Shown: piece by piece, positions 6,984 to 14,168 of the stretch
How positions within the stretch are numbered: the first letter of the stretch is position 1
Layout: every line of letters begins with the position of its first letter
Assembly: GCA_937892135.1 (NCBI GenBank)
Contig: CALAUK010000207.1
Span: 1-16,994 of the forward strand
Origin: an uncultured Clostridia bacterium
GTDB lineage: Bacteria; Bacillota; Clostridia; UBA1381; UMGS1253
Direction of reading: 5' to 3'
DNA length: 16,994 nucleotides
The notes under the pieces: model-generated
Databases searched by the model: none
The model's input: only the letters and a program-made list of their open reading frames with translations
What the model was told of the DNA's origin: nothing
Made by a program: the position numbers and the translations under genes

Positions 6984-8198
6984 ATGAGCGATAAAATTAA
7001 AATGACCACTCCGTTAGTTGAGATGGACGGAGACGAAATGACCAGAATTATATGGAAAATGATAAAAGATATTTTGCTTACTCCATATATTGATTTGAAA
7101 ACTGAGTACTATGATTTGGGACTCGAATACAGAAATGAAACAGAGGACAAAGTAACTTTTGATGCCGCTGAGGCAACAAAGAAGTACGGTGTTGCGGTTA
7201 AGTGCGCAACAATCACTCCCAATGCCGAAAGAGTTCGTGAATATAACTTATCTTCTATGTGGAAGTCGCCTAACGGAACAATAAGAGCAATTTTGGACGG
7301 AACAGTTTTCAGAACTCCCATTATTGTAAAAGGTATAACTCCCTTTATCCCCACCTGGACAAAGCCTATAACTATCGCCCGTCACGCTTACGGCGATGTT
7401 TACAAAAACACAGAGGCGCAAGTTCCAGAGGGTGCAAAATGCGAACTTGTTGTAACCGATAAAGACGGAAACGAAACCCGTGAGTTAATACACGAGTTTA
7501 AAAACACATCAGGTATTATTCAGGGTCTTCATAACACTGACAAGTCAATTGCAAGTTTTGCAAAGAGCTGCTTTAACTTCGCACTTGACACAAAGCAGGA
7601 TTTGTGGTTTGCAACAAAGGACACAATCTCTAAAAAGTACGACCACCGCTTTAAAGATATTTTCTCTGAAATTTACGAAAATGAATACAAAGAGAAGTTT
7701 GAAGAAGCCGGCATAGAGTATTTCTACACTCTTATTGACGATGCCGTTGCAAGAGTTATCCGTTCAAACGGCGGATATATCTGGGCGTGCAAAAACTATG
7801 ACGGCGATGTAATGAGCGATATGGTGGCAACTGCATACGGAAGCCTTGCTATGATGACTTCAGTTTTGGTTTCTCCCGAGGGTGTTTATGAATATGAGGC
7901 GGCGCATGGAACAGTTCAGCGCCACTACTACAAGCACTTAAAGGGCGAAAAGACCTCAACAAACAGCGTTGCAACCTTGTTTGCTTGGACAGGTGCTCTT
8001 CGTAAGAGAGGAGAACTTGATAACTTGTCTGAACTTATAAGCTTTGCAGACAAGCTTGAAAAGGCAACAATTAAAACAATAGAAGACGGCGTTATGACAG
8101 GCGACCTCGCGGCGCTTTCAAGCCTTGAAAACAAGAAAACAGTTGATACTGAAACTTTCTTAATCGAAGTAGCGAGCCGTCTTAAAGAAATGATGTAA
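6984..8198 (+). CDS. icd: Isocitrate dehydrogenase, NADP-type (eukaryote-like subfamily)
   Basis: A 404-residue enzyme oxidising and decarboxylating isocitrate to 2-oxoglutarate. It resembles the homodimeric IDH1/IDH2 type rather than the E. coli type. Visible landmarks are the isocitrate-binding SPNGTIR (95-101, the arginine matching human Arg132) with a second arginine in GTVFR, the metal-site segment IWACKNYDGDVMSDM, and EAAHGTVQRHY. In the last motif the Arg-His pair matches the residues that bind the 2'-phosphate of NADP, so NADP is the likely cofactor. The ribosome binding site GGAGG overlaps the acn stop region. No citrate synthase gene is present, so the pair probably supplies 2-oxoglutarate for glutamate synthesis rather than a full cycle. 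Confidence 0.96.
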   Translation: MSDKIKMTTPLVEMDGDEMTRIIWKMIKDILLTPYIDLKTEYYDLGLEYRNETEDKVTFDAAEATKKYGVAVKCATITPNAERVREYNLSSMWKSPNGTIRAILDGTVFRTPIIVKGITPFIPTWTKPITIARHAYGDVYKNTEAQVPEGAKCELVVTDKDGNETRELIHEFKNTSGIIQGLHNTDKSIASFAKSCFNFALDTKQDLWFATKDTISKKYDHRFKDIFSEIYENEYKEKFEEAGIEYFYTLIDDAVARVIRSNGGYIWACKNYDGDVMSDMVATAYGSLAMMTSVLVSPEGVYEYEAAHGTVQRHYYKHLKGEKTSTNSVATLFAWTGALRKRGELDNLSELISFADKLEKATIKTIEDGVMTGDLAALSSLENKKTVDTETFLIEVASRLKEMM

Positions 8199-8199
8199 C

Positions 8200-8233
8200 A
8201 AAAAACAGACATACTGATGTATGTCTGTTTTTT
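8200..8233. terminator. Bidirectional terminator between icd and the acyl-CoA synthetase gene
   Basis: A perfect 15-base-pair stem (8200-8214 with 8219-8233) with loop TGAT, flanked by A6 on one side and T6 on the other. It can stop transcripts arriving from both convergent genes. Confidence 0.95.
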
Positions 8234-8234
8234 A

Positions 8235-10535
8235 TTACTTATTCATTTTATCCAAATCGTTTTTACGGATTTCAACTCGTCTTACCTTACCGCTGATTGT
8301 CTTGGGAAGCTCATCTACAAACTCAACGATTCTGGGATATTTGTACGGAGCAGTATGTGTTTTAACATATTCCTGAATTTCTTTTTTAAGCTCATCAGTT
8401 CCTTCTGTTCCTTTTACTAAAACGATTGTAGCCTTTACAATCTGACCGCGTACCTCATCGGGAACGGGAGTTACTGCACACTCAAGAACATAAGGAAGCT
8501 CCATAATAACGCTCTCGATTTCAAAGGGTCCGATACGGTAGCCTGAGGATTTTATAACATCATCAATTCTGCCTACATACCAAAGGTATCCGTCTTCGTC
8601 CATTGTTGCCTGGTCGCCTGTATGATAGTATCCGTCGTACCATACTTCGTTTGTCTTTTCCTCGTCAAGATAGTAGCCGGTAAAAAGACCGCATGGAACT
8701 TCATCTTTCACACGAACACAGATTTCACCTGTATCACCTATCTTACACTCGTTGCCGTCAGGATCCAAAACAACAACATCATATAAGGGACTGGGTCGGC
8801 CCATTGAACCGATTTTCGGTGTGGAGCCAACAAAGTTTGCGATAGAAAGTGTTGTTTCTGTCTGACCGAAGCCCTCCATAATTGTAAGTCCTGTTGCTTT
8901 TTTGAACTGATTGAATACTTCGGGGTTTAATGCCTCGCCCGCTGTTGTCGCATACTCAATAGAAGAAAGGTCATACTTTGACAAATCCTCCTTGATGAAG
9001 AAACGATACATTGTAGGCGGTGCACAGAAGGTTGTGATGTTATACTTTTTAAACATCGGCAAGATATCTTCTGAATGGAAGCGGTCGAAATCGTATGTAA
9101 ATATGCCCGCTTCACAAAGCCACTGACCATATAGCTTGCCCCACAAAGCTTTACCCCAGCCTGTATCTGAGATAGTAAAGTGAAGTCCGTCAGGATTTAC
9201 ATTATGCCAGTGCTTTGCAGTCGGATAATGACCTAAAGCATATTTGTATGAATGAGTCGCAATACGGGGATAGCCTGTTGTACCCGATGTGAACAGCATA
9301 AGCATAGGATCGTTTCCGCAGGGAGTATTTTCTGTTCTGTCGTAGTGTGTGCTGAAACGCTCCATTTCAACATTAAAATCATTCCAGCCGTCCTTTTTGC
9401 CTCCAACCAAAACTTTAATCATACCCGGATAGTTTACTGCTGCCTTTTCTGCCTCATCTGAAACATCGCCGTCTGCAGTACATACAATCGCTTTAACCTT
9501 TGCCGCTTTGAATCTGTAATCAAAATCGTGTTCTACAAGCTGATTTGTTGCAGGGATTGCGATAGCACCGATTTTATGAAGCGCAAGCATACTAAACCAG
9601 AACTGATAGTGCCTTTTTAACACAAGCATTACAGTGTCGCCTTTTTTGATACCAAGCGATTCAAAGTAGTTTGCAGTTTTTGCCGAATACTTTTTCATAT
9701 CGCTGAATGTGAAGCGTCTGTCGGTTTTATCATTTGCAACCCACATCATAGCTAATTTTTCGGGGTTCTTCTGGGCGATAGCATCAACACAGTCAAATGC
9801 AAAGTTAAATGTGTCTTCATTTTTAAATTTAATGCCGTTGAATACGCCGTTTTCATCATAAAATGATTCAATATATTTATCTGCAACAGTTTCTTTGCTT
9901 TCCTTTTTAACCTTAGCCTTAGCCGCGATTATAGGTGCTTCGGGGTATTCTTCGCTAACTGTTCCGTCCTGCGGATTTAATACAACCGCATGGAATTCAC
10001 ATCCGCCCTCGGAAACTGCAACCATACCGTGAGGAATGATACTGTTATAAAAAATTGAGTCTCCCTCATTAAGCACATCTATATGATTTCCAATCTGAAC
10101 CTTAAGTGAGCCCTTAACGATAACGTCAAACTCCTGACCGTTATGTGAGCTTAACTTAATAGGAGTATTCTGTTCTTCTTCAATATAAGGAAATTTAACT
10201 AAGAATGGCTCTGCAAGCTTTCCTTTGAATCTTGGAGCCAAGTTATTGTACTGAGCGCCGTACTTCTTTAAGATTTTAAGACCCTCGCCCTTTCTTGTAA
10301 TAGCAAAAGAGGTTAAAGTTGTGCTTGTTCCCTCAAGCAAATCAACAACCTCAACGCCGCAAGCCTTTGCGCACTTGTAGATAAAGGTAAAGCTGAAGTC
10401 GGTTTCACCTTCTTCTAAAACCTTGTAATCTTCTTCAGACACGCCGCAAAGCTTAGCTAGCTCTTCAGGTGTATATCCTTTTGCCTCGCGCAGTTCTTTT
10501 ATTCTTCCTGCGACTTCCTTTAAACTGTACTCCAT
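8235..10535 (-). CDS. XRE helix-turn-helix / cupin / acyl-CoA synthetase fusion protein
   Basis: A 766-residue three-part protein. Residues about 9-65 form an XRE-type helix-turn-helix (EELAKLCGVSEEDYKVLEEG). Residues about 122-190 form a cupin with motif 1 centred on His131 and Glu135 (HNGQEFDVIVKG) and motif 2 ending in PHG (168-170). After a lysine-rich linker, residues about 240-766 are a complete AMP-forming acyl-CoA synthetase: P-loop LFTSGTTGYP (414-423), GFGQTET (555-561), YHTGD (637-641), hinge GRIDDVIKSSGYRIG (655-669) and catalytic Lys750 in PKTISGKVRR. The ligase part most resembles medium-chain (ACSM-type) enzymes; its substrate is unknown. The ATG at 10533-10535 has AAAGGAG 8 bases upstream. 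A T-box riboswitch controls the gene, which suggests a tie to amino acid supply. The first two domains may autoregulate or sense the acyl product (inference). Confidence 0.9.
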   Translation of the reverse strand: MEYSLKEVAGRIKELREAKGYTPEELAKLCGVSEEDYKVLEEGETDFSFTFIYKCAKACGVEVVDLLEGTSTTLTSFAITRKGEGLKILKKYGAQYNNLAPRFKGKLAEPFLVKFPYIEEEQNTPIKLSSHNGQEFDVIVKGSLKVQIGNHIDVLNEGDSIFYNSIIPHGMVAVSEGGCEFHAVVLNPQDGTVSEEYPEAPIIAAKAKVKKESKETVADKYIESFYDENGVFNGIKFKNEDTFNFAFDCVDAIAQKNPEKLAMMWVANDKTDRRFTFSDMKKYSAKTANYFESLGIKKGDTVMLVLKRHYQFWFSMLALHKIGAIAIPATNQLVEHDFDYRFKAAKVKAIVCTADGDVSDEAEKAAVNYPGMIKVLVGGKKDGWNDFNVEMERFSTHYDRTENTPCGNDPMLMLFTSGTTGYPRIATHSYKYALGHYPTAKHWHNVNPDGLHFTISDTGWGKALWGKLYGQWLCEAGIFTYDFDRFHSEDILPMFKKYNITTFCAPPTMYRFFIKEDLSKYDLSSIEYATTAGEALNPEVFNQFKKATGLTIMEGFGQTETTLSIANFVGSTPKIGSMGRPSPLYDVVVLDPDGNECKIGDTGEICVRVKDEVPCGLFTGYYLDEEKTNEVWYDGYYHTGDQATMDEDGYLWYVGRIDDVIKSSGYRIGPFEIESVIMELPYVLECAVTPVPDEVRGQIVKATIVLVKGTEGTDELKKEIQEYVKTHTAPYKYPRIVEFVDELPKTISGKVRRVEIRKNDLDKMNK

Positions 10536-10587
10536 TGTTCTGTCTCCTTTCATTTTGACAAATATCAATTTATCAAATCTGAATAAA

Positions 10588-10625
10588 ACAAAAAACCCGT
10601 CTCAAAGAAAACTTTGAGACGAGTT
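10588..10625 (-). terminator. T-box terminator hairpin
   Basis: A 14-base-pair stem (10594-10607 with 10612-10625, one G-U pair) with a four-base loop, followed on the minus strand by a T tract. Its 5' strand is shared with the antiterminator, so the two structures exclude each other. Confidence 0.95.
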
Positions 10626-10872
10626 AATAAACCCGCGGTACCACTCAAATTACGGAACAAAACTATCCCGTCACTTTCCGAGCTCTGACAAGCCCTTTGC
10701 CTTAACGCAGCATTACGGAAGGAGTCTACTCACTTTCGCTTTCGGTCCTCCGACTCAGAGGTGATAAGTCATTGGAAAGCTCTGCCATTGCCTCGCACCA
10801 CCCGGCAACTCTCTCAAGGCTTCACAATCCGACCGTCCTCGTCACAGTCGTTATTTGTGATATTCAAATTTA
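10588..10872 (-). ncRNA. T-box riboswitch, isoleucine specifier (ATC)
   Basis: A full T-box leader of about 285 bases. Stem I spans 10850 to 10751 (base CGACT/AGTCG, GA-type kink-turn, AGAGAG element and distal GGTGGTGCGA loop). In the specifier loop, ATC (10765-10763) is followed by the usual A and the CCTC/GAGG helix, so the tRNA read is tRNA-Ile(GAU). The T-box TGGTACCGCGG lies at 10643-10633. The antiterminator is well formed: TTTGAG/CTCAAA, bulge TGGTACC, then GCGGGTT/AACTCGT. TGGT pairs with an NCCA end whose discriminator is A, as in tRNA-Ile. Uncharged tRNA would favour the antiterminator and switch the downstream gene on. Tyrosine (TAT, one register off) is the only other reading compatible with the discriminator. 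Confidence 0.95.
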
Positions 10873-10878
10873 ATTTGT

Positions 10879-10907
10879 ATTATACACTTCTTTTTTCTTT
10901 TTGTCAA
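10879..10907 (-). promoter_or_regulatory. Consensus sigma-A promoter of the T-box transcript
   Basis: On the minus strand: TTGACA (10902-10907), 17-base A-rich spacer, TATAAT (10879-10884). A perfect match to consensus; the start should be near 10872, so output is set by the T-box rather than by initiation. Confidence 0.94.
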
Positions 10908-10927
10908 TAGTTTTTTAAAAATTTTTC

Positions 10928-10957
10928 AAAAACGGCTTGCCGAAGCAAGCCGTTTTT
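10928..10957. terminator. Terminator after tRNA-Thr
   Basis: A perfect 13-base-pair stem (10928-10940 with 10945-10957) that on the minus strand carries a C(TTCG)G tetraloop and ends in T5. It lies directly after the tRNA 3' end and separates it from the T-box promoter. Confidence 0.94.
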
Positions 10958-10958
10958 C

Positions 10959-11034
10959 TGGAGCTGGTGGCGTGACTTGAACACGTGACCTTCTCATTAC
11001 GAGTGAGATGCACTACCGACTGTGCTACACCAGC
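10959..11034 (-). tRNA. tRNA-Thr (anticodon CGT)
   Basis: A 76-base cloverleaf with acceptor stem GCTGGTG/CACCAGC, D-stem GCAC/GTGC, anticodon stem TCTCA/TGAGA with loop CTCGTAA (anticodon CGT, reading ACG), a five-base variable loop, and T-loop TTCAAGT. The 3' CCA is encoded and the discriminator is T. The T-stem's outermost pair is an A-C mismatch (position 49:65); the other four pairs are regular. It has its own promoter and terminator, so it is a single-gene unit. Confidence 0.96.
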
Positions 11035-11049
11035 ATATTAAGCTTAATG

Positions 11050-11078
11050 ATTATAACATATTTCTTAGCTAAAATCAA
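11050..11078 (-). promoter_or_regulatory. Sigma-A promoter of tRNA-Thr
   Basis: On the minus strand: TTGATT (11073-11078), 17-base spacer, TATAAT (11050-11055) with an extended TG element. The start should be near 11043, about nine bases before the mature 5' end. Confidence 0.8.
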
Positions 11079-11174
11079 GCTAATTTTAATATTTTTATAA
11101 ACAGATAAAGGATTTTGGCTTTTTTTGCCGTATTTAATAAATAGTTTTAATGTTAAAGAAACGGGGTGTGTGAT

Positions 11175-12167
11175 TTGCAGATTCGCGAGATGCTTGAAAA
11201 AAGAGAAAAAGAAACACTTTCAAAATATGCGTCTTTATCATCTGAAACCAAGGGCAGAGATTTTCCATTAGAAAAATGCCCTCTTCGAACCGAGTTTCAG
11301 CGTGACCGTGACAGAATAATTCATTCAAAGGCTTTCAGGCGCTTAAAGCATAAAACTCAGGTTTTTATTGCGCCCGTCGGCGACCATTACAGAACGCGCC
11401 TTACCCACACGCTTGAGGTAAGCCAGATTGCGAGAACCATCGCAAGAAGCCTTTCTTTAAACGAGGACTTAACCGAGGCTATGAGCTTAGGTCATGACCT
11501 TGGGCATACTCCTTTCGGACACAAGGGCGAAGAAGAATTAGACCGCCTCTGCTCAGAGGGTTTTACTCACTTCGAGCAGAGCCTCAGAATTGTTGAAAAA
11601 CTGGAGGGCGGATGCGGACTTAACTTAACTTATGAGGTGCGTGACGGAATTAAAAATCACACAGGCAAATGTATGCCGTCTACTTTAGAGGGCAAAATTT
11701 TAAAATTTGCGGATAAGTTTGCATACATAAACCACGATATAGACGATTCCTTAAGGGCAGGCATTATAACAGAAAAAGACCTGCCGAGAGATCCAATTGA
11801 AATTTTAGGTTCTGACTCAAGTCAGAGAATTGACACGCTTATTTCAGATATTATAAATAACTCTTTTGACAAGTGCGATATTTTAATGTCGCCTGTCGTT
11901 GAAGAGGCTATGTACTCACTTCGAAGCTTTCTTTTTGAAAAAGTGTACGACAGCGAGGAAAAGCGTTCAGAAGAAAAAAAGGGTAAGCATATAATTTCTT
12001 CTATGTTTGAATATTTCATAAATAACATTGACGCTCTCCCCGATGAGTGCAAAAAATTTCTTTCTGAAAGCTCGGAAGAGAGAGTTGTGTGCGACTATAT
12101 TGCAGGTATGAGTGATGTGTATGCAGTTAATTTATACAACAGACTTTTTGTGCCTCGCGCGTGGTAA
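11175..12167 (+). CDS. dgt: dGTP triphosphohydrolase-like HD protein
   Basis: A 330-residue HD-domain protein of the deoxyguanosinetriphosphate triphosphohydrolase family, predicted to cleave dNTPs to deoxynucleosides and tripolyphosphate. The metal-binding residues are present: His78 (RLTHTLEV), His107-Asp108 (LGHDLGHTPFGH) and Asp180 (KFADKFAY). The family motif RDRDRIIHSKAFRRLKHKTQ (44-63) marks the N-terminal part. A TTG start at 11175 is chosen because GGGGTG lies 6 bases upstream and the resulting MQIREMLEKRE matches the usual N-terminus; the GTG at 11166 falls in the ribosome binding site. Placement before dnaG and rpoD is a known clostridial arrangement. The substrate range of this short Gram-positive type is not certain. 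Confidence 0.92.
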   Translation: MQIREMLEKREKETLSKYASLSSETKGRDFPLEKCPLRTEFQRDRDRIIHSKAFRRLKHKTQVFIAPVGDHYRTRLTHTLEVSQIARTIARSLSLNEDLTEAMSLGHDLGHTPFGHKGEEELDRLCSEGFTHFEQSLRIVEKLEGGCGLNLTYEVRDGIKNHTGKCMPSTLEGKILKFADKFAYINHDIDDSLRAGIITEKDLPRDPIEILGSDSSQRIDTLISDIINNSFDKCDILMSPVVEEAMYSLRSFLFEKVYDSEEKRSEEKKGKHIISSMFEYFINNIDALPDECKKFLSESSEERVVCDYIAGMSDVYAVNLYNRLFVPRAW

Positions 12168-12267
12168 AAAATATTATAATTTTATGCATAAATGCCCGAT
12201 ATATTTAGTGTTTTTTGCATAAAAAAATTCTTTTTGTACAATATAATGTATAAAATATCATTTTTTA

Positions 12268-12296
12268 AAAGGATTTTTCTTTTTAGTGTCGAATTA
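12268..12296 (+). promoter_or_regulatory. Candidate sigma-H promoter ahead of dnaG-rpoD
   Basis: AAAGGATTT (12268-12276), 11-base spacer, GTCGAATTA (12288-12296). Both elements fit the Bacillus sigma-H consensus RnAGGAwWW-N11/12-RnnGAATww at every position. The predicted start is about 45 bases before the dnaG TTG. In Bacillus the primary sigma operon also has a sigma-H promoter. A TATAAT at 12242-12247 without a good -35 may mark a sigma-A promoter just upstream. No terminator follows dgt, so dgt read-through is also possible. Confidence 0.6.
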
Positions 12297-12347
12297 TGAT
12301 ATTAAAGGTAGATTTTTTACAATACAATGTTTAAGGAGAGTAGTTTC

Positions 12348-14168
12348 TTGTTTTATTCAGATGATATTGTTCAGGAAGTCATTTCTGCAAACGATATTGT
12401 GGATTTGGTTTCATCATATACACAGCTGAAACGAAGCGGCAGAGGCTTTACAGGGCTTTGCCCGTTTCATAATGAAAAAACTCCCTCCTTTCACGTTTCT
12501 CCCGATAAACAGCTTTATCACTGTTTCGGCTGTGGAGTAGGCGGTTCTGCGGTTCAGTTTGTTATGGCGATGGAAAACTTAGACTTTACGGAGTCGTTAA
12601 AGTTTTTAGCAGACAGAGCGTCAATTCCTCTTCCTGAACCGACAAGCCAATCTGGCTTTGCCGATAAAAATCACAAAAAAAAGCAGCAGGCGCTTGCGGC
12701 AAACAAAATAGCTGCCAAGTTTTTTTATGAAACGCTTATCGGCGAAAACGGAAAAGCAGGCCTGAGCTATTTTGCGACAAAGCGCGGGTTTACTAAAGAG
12801 ACCATTGTCCGTTTCGGTCTGGGCTATGCACCCGACTCAAAGGACGCGCTTATTAATCACTTGGTAAAGCACGGCTATGAAAAGTCAGACCTTGTTGATT
12901 TCGGTCTTGCGATTATAAAAAACAATCAGTATATAGATAAATTCCGAAACAGAGTTATGTTTCCCATTATTGATGTGAGAGGAAATATTATAGGCTTCGG
13001 AGGACGAGTTTTAGACGATTCAAAGCCTAAATATCTTAACACATCGGATACTGTGGCGTTTAATAAAAGTAATAACTTATTTGCACTTAACCTTGCAAAA
13101 TCACATATTGAAAATACTATTATCTTAGCCGAGGGCTATGTTGATGTTATTGCGCTTTTCCAGGCAGGCATTAAAAATGTTGTTGCAACGCTTGGAACAT
13201 CGCTTACCGATATGCAGGCAAAGATTATTTCAAGATACGCCGGCGAGGTTGTTATCTGCTATGATACTGACACTGCAGGAATTACGGCAACGCTTCGTGC
13301 GATAAACATTTTTCAAAATACAGGGCTTAGGGTTCGTGTTTTATCGCTCCCCGGTGCAAAAGACCCTGACGAATTTATTAAAATTAACGGCGGAAACACA
13401 AGATTTTTAGAGCTTTTAAAGCAAGCTCCCGGAGCTACAGAATTTCGGCTTAATCTTTTAAAGAAAGATTACGATATAGACAACAGCACAGAAGAAAAGA
13501 TTTCCTTTATTACTGAGGCAGCAAAGATTTTACTTTCCACAAAAAATATGGTTGAGATTGATGCTTATGCTCAAAAGCTCTCCGATGATTACGGGATTGA
13601 GAAAAAATCGTTACTCCTTGAGGTTGAAAGGCTTTCTTCAAAAAATCAGAGGTTTGACGCGTCAAGAGCAGGAAGAAAGGTCGTTATAAATAACCCATCT
13701 GTTCCAAGAAGCGTAAACGTTACATCGGGTCAGGAGGACAAAACAGAAGAAAAGCCCTCTCCCCGCCCGACGAACAAAATCATAAACGCCGAGAAGAAGC
13801 TTCTTTCTTTGGTTTATTCTTCAAAAGCCGCCGCAAAGCGTGCTAAAGAAGAAATTTTGTGGTCAGATTATTCTATCGATGTTCATAAAAAATTAGCAAG
13901 TTATTGCTATTCGCTCTGGGAAAGTGACACACCGCCAAATGCGGCAAAAATGCTTTCCGAGTTTTCAGCGGATGAGGCAAATTATGTAACAGATATTTTA
14001 ATGGACCATTCAGTTTATGATAATGTACAAGCTGCAACAGAAGACCTTATCTCAGCAATCAAGCTTGAAAGAATTGAGGCTCTTCTCAAGACAGAGAAAA
14101 ATCCGGAGGTTTTGCTGAACCTTTTAAAAATGCAAAAGCTCTTAAAGTCCAGGAAGGAGAACACATAA
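12348..14168 (+). CDS. dnaG: DNA primase
   Basis: A 606-residue primase that makes RNA primers at the replication fork. The N-terminal zinc-binding domain has Cys38, His41, Cys59 and Cys62 (CPFHNEKTPSFHVSPD; HCFGCG), the TOPRIM catalytic core includes ILAEGYVDVIALF and the acidic CYDTDTAG segment, and the C-terminal part is the helicase-interaction domain. The TTG at 12348 is chosen: AAGGAGAG lies 7 bases upstream and the product starts like other DnaG proteins. An ATG at 12327 is in frame but has no ribosome binding site. Its TAA stop abuts the rpoD ATG, so the two genes are co-transcribed and probably translationally coupled. Confidence 0.97.
   Translation: MFYSDDIVQEVISANDIVDLVSSYTQLKRSGRGFTGLCPFHNEKTPSFHVSPDKQLYHCFGCGVGGSAVQFVMAMENLDFTESLKFLADRASIPLPEPTSQSGFADKNHKKKQQALAANKIAAKFFYETLIGENGKAGLSYFATKRGFTKETIVRFGLGYAPDSKDALINHLVKHGYEKSDLVDFGLAIIKNNQYIDKFRNRVMFPIIDVRGNIIGFGGRVLDDSKPKYLNTSDTVAFNKSNNLFALNLAKSHIENTIILAEGYVDVIALFQAGIKNVVATLGTSLTDMQAKIISRYAGEVVICYDTDTAGITATLRAINIFQNTGLRVRVLSLPGAKDPDEFIKINGGNTRFLELLKQAPGATEFRLNLLKKDYDIDNSTEEKISFITEAAKILLSTKNMVEIDAYAQKLSDDYGIEKKSLLLEVERLSSKNQRFDASRAGRKVVINNPSVPRSVNVTSGQEDKTEEKPSPRPTNKIINAEKKLLSLVYSSKAAAKRAKEEILWSDYSIDVHKKLASYCYSLWESDTPPNAAKMLSEFSADEANYVTDILMDHSVYDNVQAATEDLISAIKLERIEALLKTEKNPEVLLNLLKMQKLLKSRKENT

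Noticed and set aside
10763..10767. Serine (TCA) or tyrosine (TAT) as the T-box specifier
   Set aside because: TCA would leave no purine before the helix, and serine tRNAs usually have discriminator G, not the A that TGGT needs. TAT is compatible with the discriminator but is one register off the usual position and does not end in C, so ATC is preferred.
10959..11034. The adjacent tRNA-Thr as the ligand of the neighbouring T-box
   Set aside because: The specifier reads ATC, not a threonine codon, and the T-box TGGT requires discriminator A while this tRNA has T. The tRNA also has its own promoter and terminator, so adjacency looks incidental.
12327..12347. ATG 12327 as the dnaG start
   Set aside because: It has no ribosome binding site, and the AAGGAGAG at 12334-12341 would lie inside the coding region. 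TTG 12348 is well spaced from it and gives the usual DnaG N-terminus.
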